Positions 36,597 through 44,880 of a stretch of 64,000 bases of DNA are shown here, piece after piece. The notes below the pieces were generated by a model that saw nothing but the letters and a program-made list of their open reading frames with translations, had not been told where the DNA came from and searched no databases. The stretch is from Bradyrhizobium ottawaense (lineage in GTDB: Bacteria > Pseudomonadota > Alphaproteobacteria > Rhizobiales > Xanthobacteraceae): positions 7,141,001 to 7,205,000 of the forward strand of contig NZ_LT629693.1 of the NCBI RefSeq assembly GCF_900099825.1, given 5' to 3'. The position numbers and the translations under genes are program-made. Every line of letters starts with the position of its first letter. Positions within the stretch are counted from its first letter, which is position 1.

Positions 36597-38573
36597 TTAC
36601 TTTGCCGTGAGGTCGATCGGTTGGCGCATCGGCTCCTGCTGGCCGGCCGGGCCTGGCGGATCGGGCTGGATCGATGCGGCATCGACATAGCGCAGGTCGA
36701 TCGCGGAATAGACCACGCTGCGGTTGCGGCCGAGCCGCTTGGCCTCGTAGAGCGCAGTGTCAGCTTCCCCGACCAGCGCGGTTTCGTCGAGCGTAGCGGG
36801 GGTTCTCGCGGCAACGCCGGCGCTGATGGTGACATAGCCGCGGCTGGCGGCGACGTTGAGAATTCCCAGCGCCCGGACGGTCAGCCGGATCGATTCGGCG
36901 GCCTTCAACGCGGCGTCTTCCGAGGTGTTCGGCAGCACCACCGCGAATTCCTCGCCGCCGTAACGTGCCGACAGGCCCGAAATGTCCGAGGTCGCGTCGC
37001 CGATCACCCGGGCGACGGCCTGCAGGCAGCGGTCGCCGGCCTGGTGTCCGTAGCTGTCGTTGTAGCCCTTGAAATTATCGATATCGAACAACAGCACCGA
37101 AATCCGCTCGCAGGCCTCGTATTCCCGGCGCAGGAAGCTGTCGAAGGATCGCCGGTTGGTCAGTCCGGTCAGTCCGTCGGTCGCGGCGAGCTGGGTGAGG
37201 CGGCGGTTGAGCAGGTTGAGCTTATCCTCCATGCGCTTGCGTTCGGTGACGTCGCGCAGCACGCCGACGAATTCCGTCCGGGCGGCGTCATCGTTATCGG
37301 ACGCCCGCTTGAAGTTGACTTCGACCCACGCCAGCGAGCCGTCGACGCGGGGGATCCTGAACGCGACGGTGCTGACGGCCCCGGGGTCGCCGAGCCGCGC
37401 GCTTGCCGCCTGGACAGCTGCCACGTCGTCGGGGTGAACGAGGTTGAAGCACGATGTGCCGATCAGATCCTGCGCGCGCAGTCCGAGCACGGGTTCGACC
37501 GAATGCGAGACGAAGCGAAGGATGCCGCGGGCATCGATCAGGATGATGATGTCGGCGATGTTGTTGGCGAGCAGGCGATAGCGGGACTCGCTGTCCCGAA
37601 GCCTGCGCTCGGTCCGGATGCGAAAGCGGAACTGCGACGACAACACCGCGGCGAGCAGGACGATGACGCACAACAGCACGCCGGCGACCAGCGCGTCGGT
37701 GCGCAATGTCGTCATCCAGCCGGCCAGCAGCCAGTCCTCGGACATCGCTACCGTGACGACCACGGGATATTTCGGCGTTTCCTCGTAGCCGAAATATTTC
37801 GCGATGCCGTCGAACGGCGAGACGATCTTGTAGGCGCCGACGGAGCTCAGCTTGAGGTGTTTTGTGAACAGGTCGGTTTTTGACAGATCGGCGGTCGCAT
37901 CCGAGAGCGGCCAGCGGATCAGAACGGTGCCGTCGCTCCGGATCAGGGTGATGCCGCCGTCGGGCCCGAGCTGGAACATCCGGTAGAAGCCGTTGAAATA
38001 GTCGCTGTCAACAGCGGCGACGAGCACGCCGGCAAAGTTGCCGTCCTGATGCTCGATGCGTTTGGTAAGCAGGATCGTCGGCCGTCCGGTCAGGCGCGAC
38101 TGAAACGACTCGCTGATGCGCAGCGCCTTGCCGGGCGTGTCGCGATGGAAGATGAAGTATTTGCGGTCGGCATTGTTGTGATGCGGCGTCTCTGGCAGCG
38201 ATGAATATTGCCACTCGCCATCGACGTCGAGCACGCCGATCTCGCGCAGTTGCGGCAGCGTGGCGACCGCCTCCGCCAGATATTTGTTGAACCGTTCCGG
38301 CAACGGGTCCCGATATGCGAGCAGGCTGACCATGCCTGTTAACGTGATGTCGGCCGCCTGAATGGTGTGCGCGGCGTGCTCGGCCAGCGAGTGGGCGAGG
38401 TTCTGAATGTCGGTATTGCCGCGTGCCAGCGTCGACGTCTTGGCTTCGAGCGCCTTCCAGACCACGATGCCGACGATGCAAGCCGTCATGACCAACGCGA
38501 AAATGATGACGACGGCGCCCGGTGTAAACAGCCGCAACGGCCCGCCGGAACTGGACTGCCTTCGATCGCTCAT
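36597..38573 (-). CDS. Membrane diguanylate cyclase: Cache, PAS, GGDEF
   Basis: A 658-residue protein: one helix near residues 20-43 (GAVVIIFALVMTACIVGIVV), a periplasmic Cache-type sensor, a second helix near 300-320 (ALVAGVLLCVIVLLAAVLSS), PAS/PAC, and GGDEF with YGGEEFAVVLP near residue 538. The GGEEF signature is intact, so it should make cyclic-di-GMP. No upstream RxxD inhibitory site is visible. The start at 38573 (MSDRRQ) is chosen as the first after the upstream frame extension. A hybrid kinase gene lies upstream on the same strand with a 230-bp gap. Confidence 0.92.
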   Translation of the reverse strand: MSDRRQSSSGGPLRLFTPGAVVIIFALVMTACIVGIVVWKALEAKTSTLARGNTDIQNLAHSLAEHAAHTIQAADITLTGMVSLLAYRDPLPERFNKYLAEAVATLPQLREIGVLDVDGEWQYSSLPETPHHNNADRKYFIFHRDTPGKALRISESFQSRLTGRPTILLTKRIEHQDGNFAGVLVAAVDSDYFNGFYRMFQLGPDGGITLIRSDGTVLIRWPLSDATADLSKTDLFTKHLKLSSVGAYKIVSPFDGIAKYFGYEETPKYPVVVTVAMSEDWLLAGWMTTLRTDALVAGVLLCVIVLLAAVLSSQFRFRIRTERRLRDSESRYRLLANNIADIIILIDARGILRFVSHSVEPVLGLRAQDLIGTSCFNLVHPDDVAAVQAASARLGDPGAVSTVAFRIPRVDGSLAWVEVNFKRASDNDDAARTEFVGVLRDVTERKRMEDKLNLLNRRLTQLAATDGLTGLTNRRSFDSFLRREYEACERISVLLFDIDNFKGYNDSYGHQAGDRCLQAVARVIGDATSDISGLSARYGGEEFAVVLPNTSEDAALKAAESIRLTVRALGILNVAASRGYVTISAGVAARTPATLDETALVGEADTALYEAKRLGRNRSVVYSAIDLRYVDAASIQPDPPGPAGQQEPMRQPIDLTAK

Positions 38574-38805
38574 TTCTCGCCTTGTCGGGCCGCAGCCGGC
38601 CACTGCCACCGGCGGGTAAATGCGAGCCGGAATCTAGCGGCCGATAGGTGCCGATGAGGTTAACAAACTGGTCGAAAACCAACCGGGGAGGGCCTTTGTC
38701 GTGGTTCCCCGGAGAGATCCGGATGCATCGAGACGACCATTTTTTCAGCCATCAGCCGTCATCGACCGCGCCGGACTGTCATCAGGCCGGGCGTCCTTGC
38801 TCGCG

Positions 38806-40329
38806 CTACTTCGGCAATTTCGCGATCGCCTGGCTGAGCTGGTGGATTTCATACGGCTTGCGGAGAATCGGAAAATCCCCGCGCACGTTTGCGGCGGCAT
38901 CGCTGTAGCCGGTCGCCAGCAGGATCGGCAATCCGGGCCGATGGGCCTTCAGATGACGGGCGAGGGCGAGACCGTCCATCTTGCCGGGCATCACGATGTC
39001 GGAGAACACAAGGTCGATCCCGTCGCGTTCGATTTCGGTCAACGCAGCTTCGGCATCCGCCACCCGGCGGACGGTATAGCCGAGTTGCTCGAGCAGGCTG
39101 GCGCTGACAGTCGCGACATCCGGATTGTCGTCGACCAGCAGCACCGTGCCACTGCCGCCAGTTGCGGCAGCCCGAGTTTCTTCAGCCGGTAGTGTGACAT
39201 CCTTGCGCGGCAGCAGGATCGTGATCTTGGTGCCCTTGCCGATTTCGCTGGCGACCCTGATCGTTCCGCCGGCCTGGTGCGCAAAGCCATGGACCTGCGA
39301 AAGCCCCAATCCGGTACCCTTGCCGACCGGCTTGGTCGTAAAGAAGGGGTCGAATATCCGGCTCATCAGATCGGGCGCGATGCCGACGCCGGTATCCTCG
39401 ACCGAGATCGCGACGCAGTCGCCGGCATGGACAGCCTCGTTCAGCGTATCGTTCCGCACCGATACCGTAATGACGCCGCCGCTCGGCATCGCGTCACGCG
39501 CGTTGATGACGAGATTGACCAGCGCGGTTTCGAACTCCGTGACATCGACGATAATCGGCCACGCGCCGCGGTCGATGTCGAATTGCAGCGTCACCGCGCC
39601 GCCGACGCCGGTGCCGAGCACCTCGCGTATTGCATCGATCCGTTCGGCGACACTGATCGGCTCCGGATTGACGCTTTGACGCCGCGCAAACGTCAGCAAC
39701 TGGCTGGTGAGGGCTGCGCCACGTTTGGCGGCCACTTCGATCGCCGCCAGCGCGCGCAGGCGCCTCGGATCGTTGTCGAGGCCCTTCCTCAGCGTGTGAA
39801 GACTGCCGCTGATGATCATGAGAAGATTATTGAAATCATGCGCTACGCCGCCGGTGAGCTGGCCCAGCGCGTCGAGCTTCTGCGATTCCGCCAGTTGCGC
39901 CTGCATGTGCTCGAATTTGAGCTGGGCCTCGCGCCGCTCGGTGATGTCGCGGGTGATCTTGGCGAAGCCGACAATCCTGTCGCCTTCCCGGATCGGATCG
40001 ATGACGACGCTGGCCCAGAAGAACGTTCCGTTCTTGCGGACGCGCCAGCCTTCCTCCTCATAGCGGCCCTGTTCCTCGGCCGTGCGCAGGGCTCGGGCCG
40101 GCTTGCCGTTGGCGCGGTCGGCTTCTGTGTAGAAGCAGGAGAAGTGCCGGCCGATGATCTCCTCGGGCGAATAGCCCTTGATGCGCTGGCCGCCAATGTT
40201 CCAACTGGTGACGATGCCAGACGGGTCCAGCATGTACAACGCGTAGTCGACAACACCCTCGACCAGAAGCCGGAAACTACGTTCGCTCTCGAACAGATCC
40301 CGCTGTTGTTGCTTGTCTTTTCCGAACAT
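38806..40329 (-). CDS. Soluble PAS hybrid sensor histidine kinase with receiver domain
   Basis: A 507-residue cytosolic kinase: PAS/PAC (about 15-140), HisKA with His164 in GGVAHDFNNLLMI, ATPase domain (GKGTGLGLSQVHGFAHQAG), and receiver with Asp444 in LVFSDIVMPGKMDG. It is probably a short paralogue of the kinase at 28779. PAS signature residues suggest a cofactor-binding pocket (VVDYALYMLDPSGIVTSWN), but the ligand is unknown. The start at 40329 removes ten residues (MRLGPLGRTR) and follows AGGACG. No cognate response regulator gene is adjacent; the downstream gene on the strand is the diguanylate cyclase. Confidence 0.92.
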   Translation of the reverse strand: MFGKDKQQQRDLFESERSFRLLVEGVVDYALYMLDPSGIVTSWNIGGQRIKGYSPEEIIGRHFSCFYTEADRANGKPARALRTAEEQGRYEEEGWRVRKNGTFFWASVVIDPIREGDRIVGFAKITRDITERREAQLKFEHMQAQLAESQKLDALGQLTGGVAHDFNNLLMIISGSLHTLRKGLDNDPRRLRALAAIEVAAKRGAALTSQLLTFARRQSVNPEPISVAERIDAIREVLGTGVGGAVTLQFDIDRGAWPIIVDVTEFETALVNLVINARDAMPSGGVITVSVRNDTLNEAVHAGDCVAISVEDTGVGIAPDLMSRIFDPFFTTKPVGKGTGLGLSQVHGFAHQAGGTIRVASEIGKGTKITILLPRKDVTLPAEETRAAATGGSGTVLLVDDNPDVATVSASLLEQLGYTVRRVADAEAALTEIERDGIDLVFSDIVMPGKMDGLALARHLKAHRPGLPILLATGYSDAAANVRGDFPILRKPYEIHQLSQAIAKLPK

Positions 40330-40408
40330 CCGCGTCCTGCCTAATGGGCCCAAACGCACGACGGGTACATTCGTTCCATGGCGCCGGAATGTTTCCTCAA
40401 ACGGACCG

Positions 40409-41263
40409 TTACACCGCGGCCGCGACGCTTCGAAACGTCGCCGCCAGTGTCCGCAGCGCCGCCCGTTTGGCGGGGTCGCTGACCCTGGAATGCAGCATCA
40501 CTTTCGACGTGCCGAGGCCAGGCAGTTTCTCGGACGGTCCGATATCGATCAGGCCCACAGGCGCGATCCGGCGGGCGAGCGGGGCGACCGCCAGCCCCGC
40601 CAGGGCCGCGGCGGCGACGGCCGTGACGCCGCCGCCGACAAATGTCTCGTTCCAGCCGATACCGGCCTTGTCGAGCGCGCGGACCGCGATCGCGCGCACG
40701 CCGCAGGGCGGCGCCAGCGTCGCCAGCCGCAACGGCTCGCCCCGGCGCCAGGCGAAGCGTTTGGCGGCAAACCAGCCGAATTCATCCACCGTCAGTTTCT
40801 CGCCGCCGCGTCGGCTGCCTTCCTGCCGCACCACGATCGCATCGAGTTCGCCGCCATCGTAGGCATCGGCGATCTCGCGGGAAAAGCCGATCGTGACGTT
40901 GAGCGCCAGTTGCGATGACATCGCGTGCAGCCGCTCCAGCAGCGGCACCAGTTCCGGCCCGCCGGCGTGATCGCTGATCCCGAGCGACAGGGTCTGCCGC
41001 ACCGGCAGCCCGCCGGACAGCGCGCGGTCATGCGCCTCCATCAGCGTCCGCGCGTGATGCAGGAATGCCGCGCCGTCGGCAGTCAGTCCCACCGACCGCG
41101 GCGAACGTTCGACCAGCCGCTCGCCGACCACGGCCTCCAGCCGCTGCAGCTTCAGGCTGACCGAGGCCTGCGTCGTGCCGAGGGCTTCGGCGGTGCGGGT
41201 AAAGCTCTGCAGTTCGGCGACCAGCAGGAAGGCCTGCACGGTATCGATGTCGAGGGTACTCAT
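40409..41263 (-). CDS. LysR-family transcriptional regulator
   Basis: A 284-residue DNA-binding regulator with an N-terminal winged helix (VQAFLLVAELQSFTRTAEAL, then TTQASVSLKLQRLE) and a periplasmic-binding-protein-like effector domain. It is divergent from a tautomerase-family gene, and LysR proteins commonly control such a neighbour; that is inference. The start at 41263 (MSTLDIDTV) is preferred; the frame is open to 41299. The 121-bp shared region has an inverted repeat (41281-41305) suited to a LysR site. Confidence 0.93.
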   Translation of the reverse strand: MSTLDIDTVQAFLLVAELQSFTRTAEALGTTQASVSLKLQRLEAVVGERLVERSPRSVGLTADGAAFLHHARTLMEAHDRALSGGLPVRQTLSLGISDHAGGPELVPLLERLHAMSSQLALNVTIGFSREIADAYDGGELDAIVVRQEGSRRGGEKLTVDEFGWFAAKRFAWRRGEPLRLATLAPPCGVRAIAVRALDKAGIGWNETFVGGGVTAVAAAALAGLAVAPLARRIAPVGLIDIGPSEKLPGLGTSKVMLHSRVSDPAKRAALRTLAATFRSVAAAV

Positions 41264-41280
41264 TTCATCATCAACAATCA

Positions 41281-41305
41281 TTATCACTGTTATGAACATA
41301 GATAA
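41281..41305. promoter_or_regulatory. Candidate LysR operator
   Basis: TTATC (41281-41285) and GATAA (41301-41305) form an inverted repeat with a 15-base centre, between the LysR gene start (41263) and the tautomerase gene start (41385). LysR sites usually have an interrupted dyad of this size upstream of the target gene. Confidence 0.4.
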
Positions 41306-41384
41306 GATACCAAAATGATGCGGGCAGGTCTAGTTACAGGTGGCGCGGTCGATACGCGCAAAGCGAACCCAAAGGAGAACGATC

Positions 41385-41813
41385 ATGCCGCTCATCACCG
41401 TCACCTATTCGAGCTTTCGCAAGGCGCCGTCGCTGAAGGCTGAGATTGCGTCCGCCGTCAGCGGTCTGACCGCTGAAATCCTGCACAAGGATCCCCGGGT
41501 CACGGCTGTCATCGTCAAGTCGGTCGACGCCGCCGACTGGTTCGCCGGCGGCAGGTCGCTCGGGGAACAGAGCCTCGCCAGCTTCTGGCTCGACGTCCAT
41601 GTCAGCGAAGGCACCAACACCAAGGACGAGAAGGCGGCCTATCTTGCCGCGGTCTTCAAGCGCATGGGCGAACTGCTCGGGCCGCTGCATGAAGAGAGCT
41701 ACGCGCATGTCGACGAGGTCAGGGGCGATGCCTACGGCTTCGGCGGGCTGACGCAGGAGCGCCGCTACATCGCCGGCAAGCTCGAAGTCGCGCCGCAGCG
41801 GGCTGCGGCGTGA
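41385..41813 (+). CDS. Tautomerase-family protein (4-oxalocrotonate tautomerase-like)
   Basis: A 142-residue protein starting MPLITVTYSSFRK; Pro1, exposed after Met removal, is the catalytic base of the superfamily. Length is about twice that of 4-OT, so it is a fused two-unit tautomerase with YAHVDEVRGDAYGFGG near the end. Substrate and pathway are unknown. The start at 41385 has aaaggag 8 bases upstream. It is divergent from the LysR gene and is followed by an epoxide-hydrolase-like gene. Confidence 0.85.
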   Translation: MPLITVTYSSFRKAPSLKAEIASAVSGLTAEILHKDPRVTAVIVKSVDAADWFAGGRSLGEQSLASFWLDVHVSEGTNTKDEKAAYLAAVFKRMGELLGPLHEESYAHVDEVRGDAYGFGGLTQERRYIAGKLEVAPQRAAA

Positions 41814-41876
41814 CGCGCGCGCTGGACACGGCGAAGGGGCAACTTATAGTTGGACCATTCGCCGGGAGCCGTGTGC

Positions 41877-42845
41877 ATGCCAATCGACTTGCAGATGATT
41901 GACACCGGCGCCGCGCGGCTTCGCGTGGCGGTCGCCGGCGAGGGGCCCTTGATCGTTCTGATCCATGGCTTTCCCGAGAGCTGGTACTCCTGGCGCCATC
42001 AGATTCCGGTGCTGGCGGAGGCCGGGTTCCGCGTGGCGGCGCCGGATGTGCGTGGCTATGGCGGCAGCGACAAGCCGCACGCGATCGAAGCCTACGCGAT
42101 CAAGGAGCTGTGCGGCGACATCGCCGGCCTGATTGCCGCGCTTGGTGCACAGCAGGCCGTCGTTGTCGGCCATGACTGGGGCGCCCCGATCGCCTATGCG
42201 ACCGCGCTACTTCATCCCGCGCGCGTTCGCGCGGTAGCCGGATTGAGCGCGCCTTATGCCGGCCGCGGGCCGGCGCCGAGCATCGAGTTGTTTCGCAAGA
42301 TCTATCAGGACCGCTTCTTCTATCAGCTCTATTTTCAGGAACCCGGCGTTGCCGAAGCCGAACTGGAAACCTCGATCCGCGCCAGCCTGCGCAAGTTCTA
42401 TTACGGGAGCAGCGGAGAAGCGCGAAAGGCAAACGACAGGGTCGCAAATCCGACAGGGCCGGGATTGCTGGATCGCCTGGTCGATCCCGCGCAGTTTCCA
42501 TCCTGGCTGACCGATGCCGATCTCGATTATTACGCGAGTCAATTCCGTGACAGCGGATTTCGCGGCCCGCTCAATCGCTATCGCAACTCCGAGCGCGATT
42601 TTTCCGACATGGCCGGGTTCGACGGCCGGCAAATAACGCAACCGGCGGCATTTCTGGCCGGCAGCCTTGAACCGATCCTGGGCATGATCCCCGGCGTCGA
42701 CATGGTCGAGCGGATGCGGGCCCAATGCGCCGACCTTCGCCAGGTCAAGATCATGGAAGGCGCCGGCCACTGGCTGCAACAGGAGCGGCCCGCCGAGGTC
42801 AACGCGGCGTTGCTCGAGTTTCTGGGCACGCTGCCGGGAGTCTAG
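41877..42845 (+). CDS. Alpha/beta hydrolase, epoxide hydrolase type
   Basis: A 322-residue cytosolic enzyme. Oxyanion block [10 protein letters not shown] and nucleophile elbow [12 protein letters not shown], with Asp as nucleophile, match epoxide hydrolases. The cap domain carries the Tyr that should activate the epoxide, and near the end [11 protein letters not shown] carries the catalytic His. The start at 41877 follows gggagccgt. Its stop and that of lipB are on opposite strands and overlap (ctag), so they are convergent. The substrate is unknown. Confidence 0.9.
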   Translation: MPIDLQMIDTGAARLRVAVAGEGPLIVLIHGFPESWYSWRHQIPVLAEAGFRVAAPDVRGYGGSDKPHAIEAYAIKELCGDIAGLIAALGAQQAVVVGHDWGAPIAYATALLHPARVRAVAGLSAPYAGRGPAPSIELFRKIYQDRFFYQLYFQEPGVAEAELETSIRASLRKFYYGSSGEARKANDRVANPTGPGLLDRLVDPAQFPSWLTDADLDYYASQFRDSGFRGPLNRYRNSERDFSDMAGFDGRQITQPAAFLAGSLEPILGMIPGVDMVERMRAQCADLRQVKIMEGAGHWLQQERPAEVNAALLEFLGTLPGV

Positions 42846-43570
42846 CTCGCCACTTCCGGCAGGCGCATGGCAGTGGCGCCGAACACCTCGCCAAAAGCCT
42901 GCCGGAGCGCGACGTCGACATCTTCCATGGTCACGGGAAGGCCGAGATCGACCAGCGAGGTGACGCCGTAGCGCGGGTCGACGACGCCGCAGGGCACGAT
43001 CGCCTGGAAATGCGACAGTTCCGGCTCGACATTGATGGCGATGCCGTGGAACGACACCCAGCGCCGCAGGCGCACGCCGATCGCTGCGATCTTGTCTTCG
43101 TGTCCGGCGCCCTTGTCGGGCCGCTTCACCCAGACGCCGACGCGATCCTCGCGGCGTTCGCCACGAACGTTGAAGGCATCGAGCGTACGGATGATCCATT
43201 CTTCCAGGCCTGCCACATAGGCGCGCACGTCCGGCCGCCGCCGCTTCAGGTCGAGCATCACATAGGCCACCCGCTGGCCGGGGCCGTGATAGGTGAGCTG
43301 GCCGCCGCGTCCGGTGGTGAACAGGGGGAATCGCGGATCGAGCAGGTCGTCCTGCCTGCCGCTGGTTCCGGAGGTGTAGAGCGGCGGATGCTCCAGCAGC
43401 CACACCAGTTCGGACGCCTTTTGATCGGCGACACCGGCCGCGCGCGCTTCCATGGCGGCGACGGCCTCGGGGTAGGGCACGGGGGCGGCCGCAATCCGCC
43501 ATTCGACGTCCGCGCCGCCCTGGGGCCGCGCGAAGGTCGTCAAGTCAAGGCTTTGGCGGTCATTAACCAT
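42842..43570 (-). CDS. lipB: Octanoyltransferase (lipoate biosynthesis)
   Basis: A 242-residue cytosolic enzyme that moves octanoyl from acyl carrier protein to lipoyl domains. The signature [19 protein letters not shown] is present, the catalytic Lys is in [20 protein letters not shown] and the Cys in VPCGVVD. Length is typical. It is divergent from the fliN-like gene across 64 bp and convergent with the hydrolase gene. The next enzyme, lipoyl synthase LipA, is not in the window. Confidence 0.95.
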   Translation of the reverse strand: MVNDRQSLDLTTFARPQGGADVEWRIAAAPVPYPEAVAAMEARAAGVADQKASELVWLLEHPPLYTSGTSGRQDDLLDPRFPLFTTGRGGQLTYHGPGQRVAYVMLDLKRRRPDVRAYVAGLEEWIIRTLDAFNVRGERREDRVGVWVKRPDKGAGHEDKIAAIGVRLRRWVSFHGIAINVEPELSHFQAIVPCGVVDPRYGVTSLVDLGLPVTMEDVDVALRQAFGEVFGATAMRLPEVAS

Positions 43571-43634
43571 TGGCTAACCATAACGTGGTCAGTTGGGACC
43601 CAACAGATTTAGTTCTCAGTTTGGTGGTTCAGAA

Positions 43635-43877
43635 GTGGCGACCCTCGATAAAGTCAGCGTCGATCTCATGGTGGTGCTCGGTACCACCACAATGCCGGTC
43701 CACCAGGTCATGCGGCTCTCCCGAGGCGCCATCATCGAGCTGGATGCCACCGAGGCGGACGAGGTCAAGATCCTCGCCAACAACCTGCCGGTGGCTTCCG
43801 GCGTGGTGTTGGTGGATCGCAACCGGATCGCGGTCGAAGTCAAGCAAATGCTGCCGAAATTGCCGGGTGTTAGGTAG
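43635..43877 (+). CDS. fliN: FliN-type flagellar motor switch protein
   Basis: An 80-residue protein covering only the FliN/SpoA C-terminal domain: VSVDLMVVLGTTTMPVHQVM, then LSRGAIIELDATEADEVKIL and NNLPVASGVVLVDRNRIAVE. FliN is part of the C-ring that sets motor direction. It is isolated from other flagellar genes. The start is GTG at 43635; an in-frame TTG lies at 43593, so the N-terminus is uncertain, and the short length may be genuine since relatives of about this size exist in Bradyrhizobium. tRNA-Leu starts 98 bp downstream. Confidence 0.85.
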   Translation: MATLDKVSVDLMVVLGTTTMPVHQVMRLSRGAIIELDATEADEVKILANNLPVASGVVLVDRNRIAVEVKQMLPKLPGVR

Positions 43878-43974
43878 TTAATTCGGTCGCAAAACTGCCT
43901 TGTCCCCCCATCTCTGATTTGTTACATCGGCGCCGTTGATCCGGCAGGCCGCATCCATCCAGCCGGTATCCCAA

Positions 43975-44059
43975 GCGCTCGTGGCGGAATTGGTAGACGC
44001 GCTGCCTTGAGGTGGCAGTGAGTAAAATCGTGGGGGTTCGAGTCCCTCCGAGCGCACCA
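43975..44059 (+). tRNA. tRNA-Leu(GAG)
   Basis: An 85-nt gene: acceptor GCGCTCG/CGAGCGC, discriminator A and encoded CCA (44057-44059). The D arm starts TGGCGGAATTGG, the anticodon arm CTGCC-TTGAGGT-GGCAG has anticodon GAG, and there is a long variable arm and T arm GGGGG-TTCGAGT-CCCTC. It is complete. Its 3' end (44046-44061) is repeated at 49205-49220 and 56377-56392, so it is the integration target of the tandem cassettes. Confidence 0.95.
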
Positions 44060-44061
44060 CA
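44046..44061. repeat. att repeat 1 (tRNA-Leu 3' end)
   Basis: ctccgagcgcaccaca is the tRNA 3' end plus two bases. It matches exactly at 56377-56392 and, with one substitution in the CCA-proximal part, at 49205-49220. It marks the left boundary of cassette A. Confidence 0.75.
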
Positions 44062-44401
44062 GGCAATAAGACATTGATACGAAAGATATTTTCGCGGTTT
44101 CTCCGCATTGATACTCACAGCGAGCGCTAGTTTTTGTTCCGCGTAATCTTCCCAGTTTGATCTCGCGCGTCTTGGTGCAGTGCTCGCTCTTGCGGTCGTC
44201 GCATCTTTTTTCTTGAACCAACGCCGCGCAAAGGAAAACCACCATTTGCTCACGAGTGGGCACTGGCGTAGCCCCGCGCAGAAGTCGGCCGGTTCGTACT
44301 CTCATCCGTGGGCGCTACGCGGTATCCCGGACTGCGTGTCCATCAAAAAAATGCGGGCAGGGTGCGGTCCGCAGATTTCCTGTCAACGTCCTTGAGCAGG
44401 C
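44060..44401. other. Left end of cassette A (repeat L, copy 1), no gene
   Basis: Positions 44060-44292 are about 80% identical by eye to 49221-49452, with shared blocks ctcacagcgagcgct, ttttgttccgcg, ttgatctcgcgc and gtcgtcgcatctt. Frames that cross it (for example 43870-44253 on the minus strand) are artefacts of translating the tRNA complement. The function of the block is unknown: it could be the element end, or a dispersed repeat that follows tRNAs. Confidence 0.65.
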
Positions 44402-44827
44402 CTACCGCCTCATGCCGATGATCTGCCAGGCGCTGGCGCCGCTCGCCTTCGCTGAGGCGTTTCGCTCGCCGCGACGTGAGGGCCGCGTCGACCGTGACCC
44501 AGACTTCGCACGCAGGTTTTCGGGATCAGCGCTCGCGCCGACAACGTCGCGTGCCATTTCCAGGCAGGTTAGCAGCTCGACATAGCTTGCGAAGCCGCCG
44601 ATCTGCGTCGTCGCCATGCAGGACCGCTTGTCGGCACCGACAAACTGCACCCATTCCGTCTTGAGCTGTCCCAGTGCCGCCGTTTCGTCTTGCGAACACC
44701 ACTCGACATTAGCGGCCGACCCGCCCTCATAGCGGCACTCTCTCACAATGTCGTACGTCGGTACCGTGTCGGAGACGTGGATTGGCGAAAGCGTTGCCAG
44801 GATTGCGATTGGTAGGTGAAGCAACAT
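44402..44827 (-). CDS. Small secreted hypothetical protein next to the MFS pump
   Basis: A 141-residue protein with a short signal peptide (MLLHLPIAILATLSPIHV). The Cys-containing helical domain runs from CRYEGGSAANVEWC, through LGQLKTEWVQFVGADKRSC, to SYVELLTCLEMAR; a basic tail follows. The same Cys/Trp/Tyr pattern occurs in small periplasmic proteins of rhizobia. The start at 44827 has aagggag 9 bases upstream; the frame is open far upstream without a signal peptide. It is the last gene of the emrA-emrB run, 53 bp after the emrB stop, and may be co-transcribed. The function is unknown. Confidence 0.65.
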   Translation of the reverse strand: MLLHLPIAILATLSPIHVSDTVPTYDIVRECRYEGGSAANVEWCSQDETAALGQLKTEWVQFVGADKRSCMATTQIGGFASYVELLTCLEMARDVVGASADPENLRAKSGSRSTRPSRRGERNASAKASGASAWQIIGMRR

Positions 44828-44880
44828 GTCAAACTCCCTTGGTTGGAGGTTAGGCAGAGAATGAAGCGATGCGTTCGATC

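Noticed and set aside
43870..44253. Minus-strand frames across tRNA-Leu with a peptide like ARRDSNPH
   Set aside because: This is the translation of the tRNA complement, a known annotation artefact.
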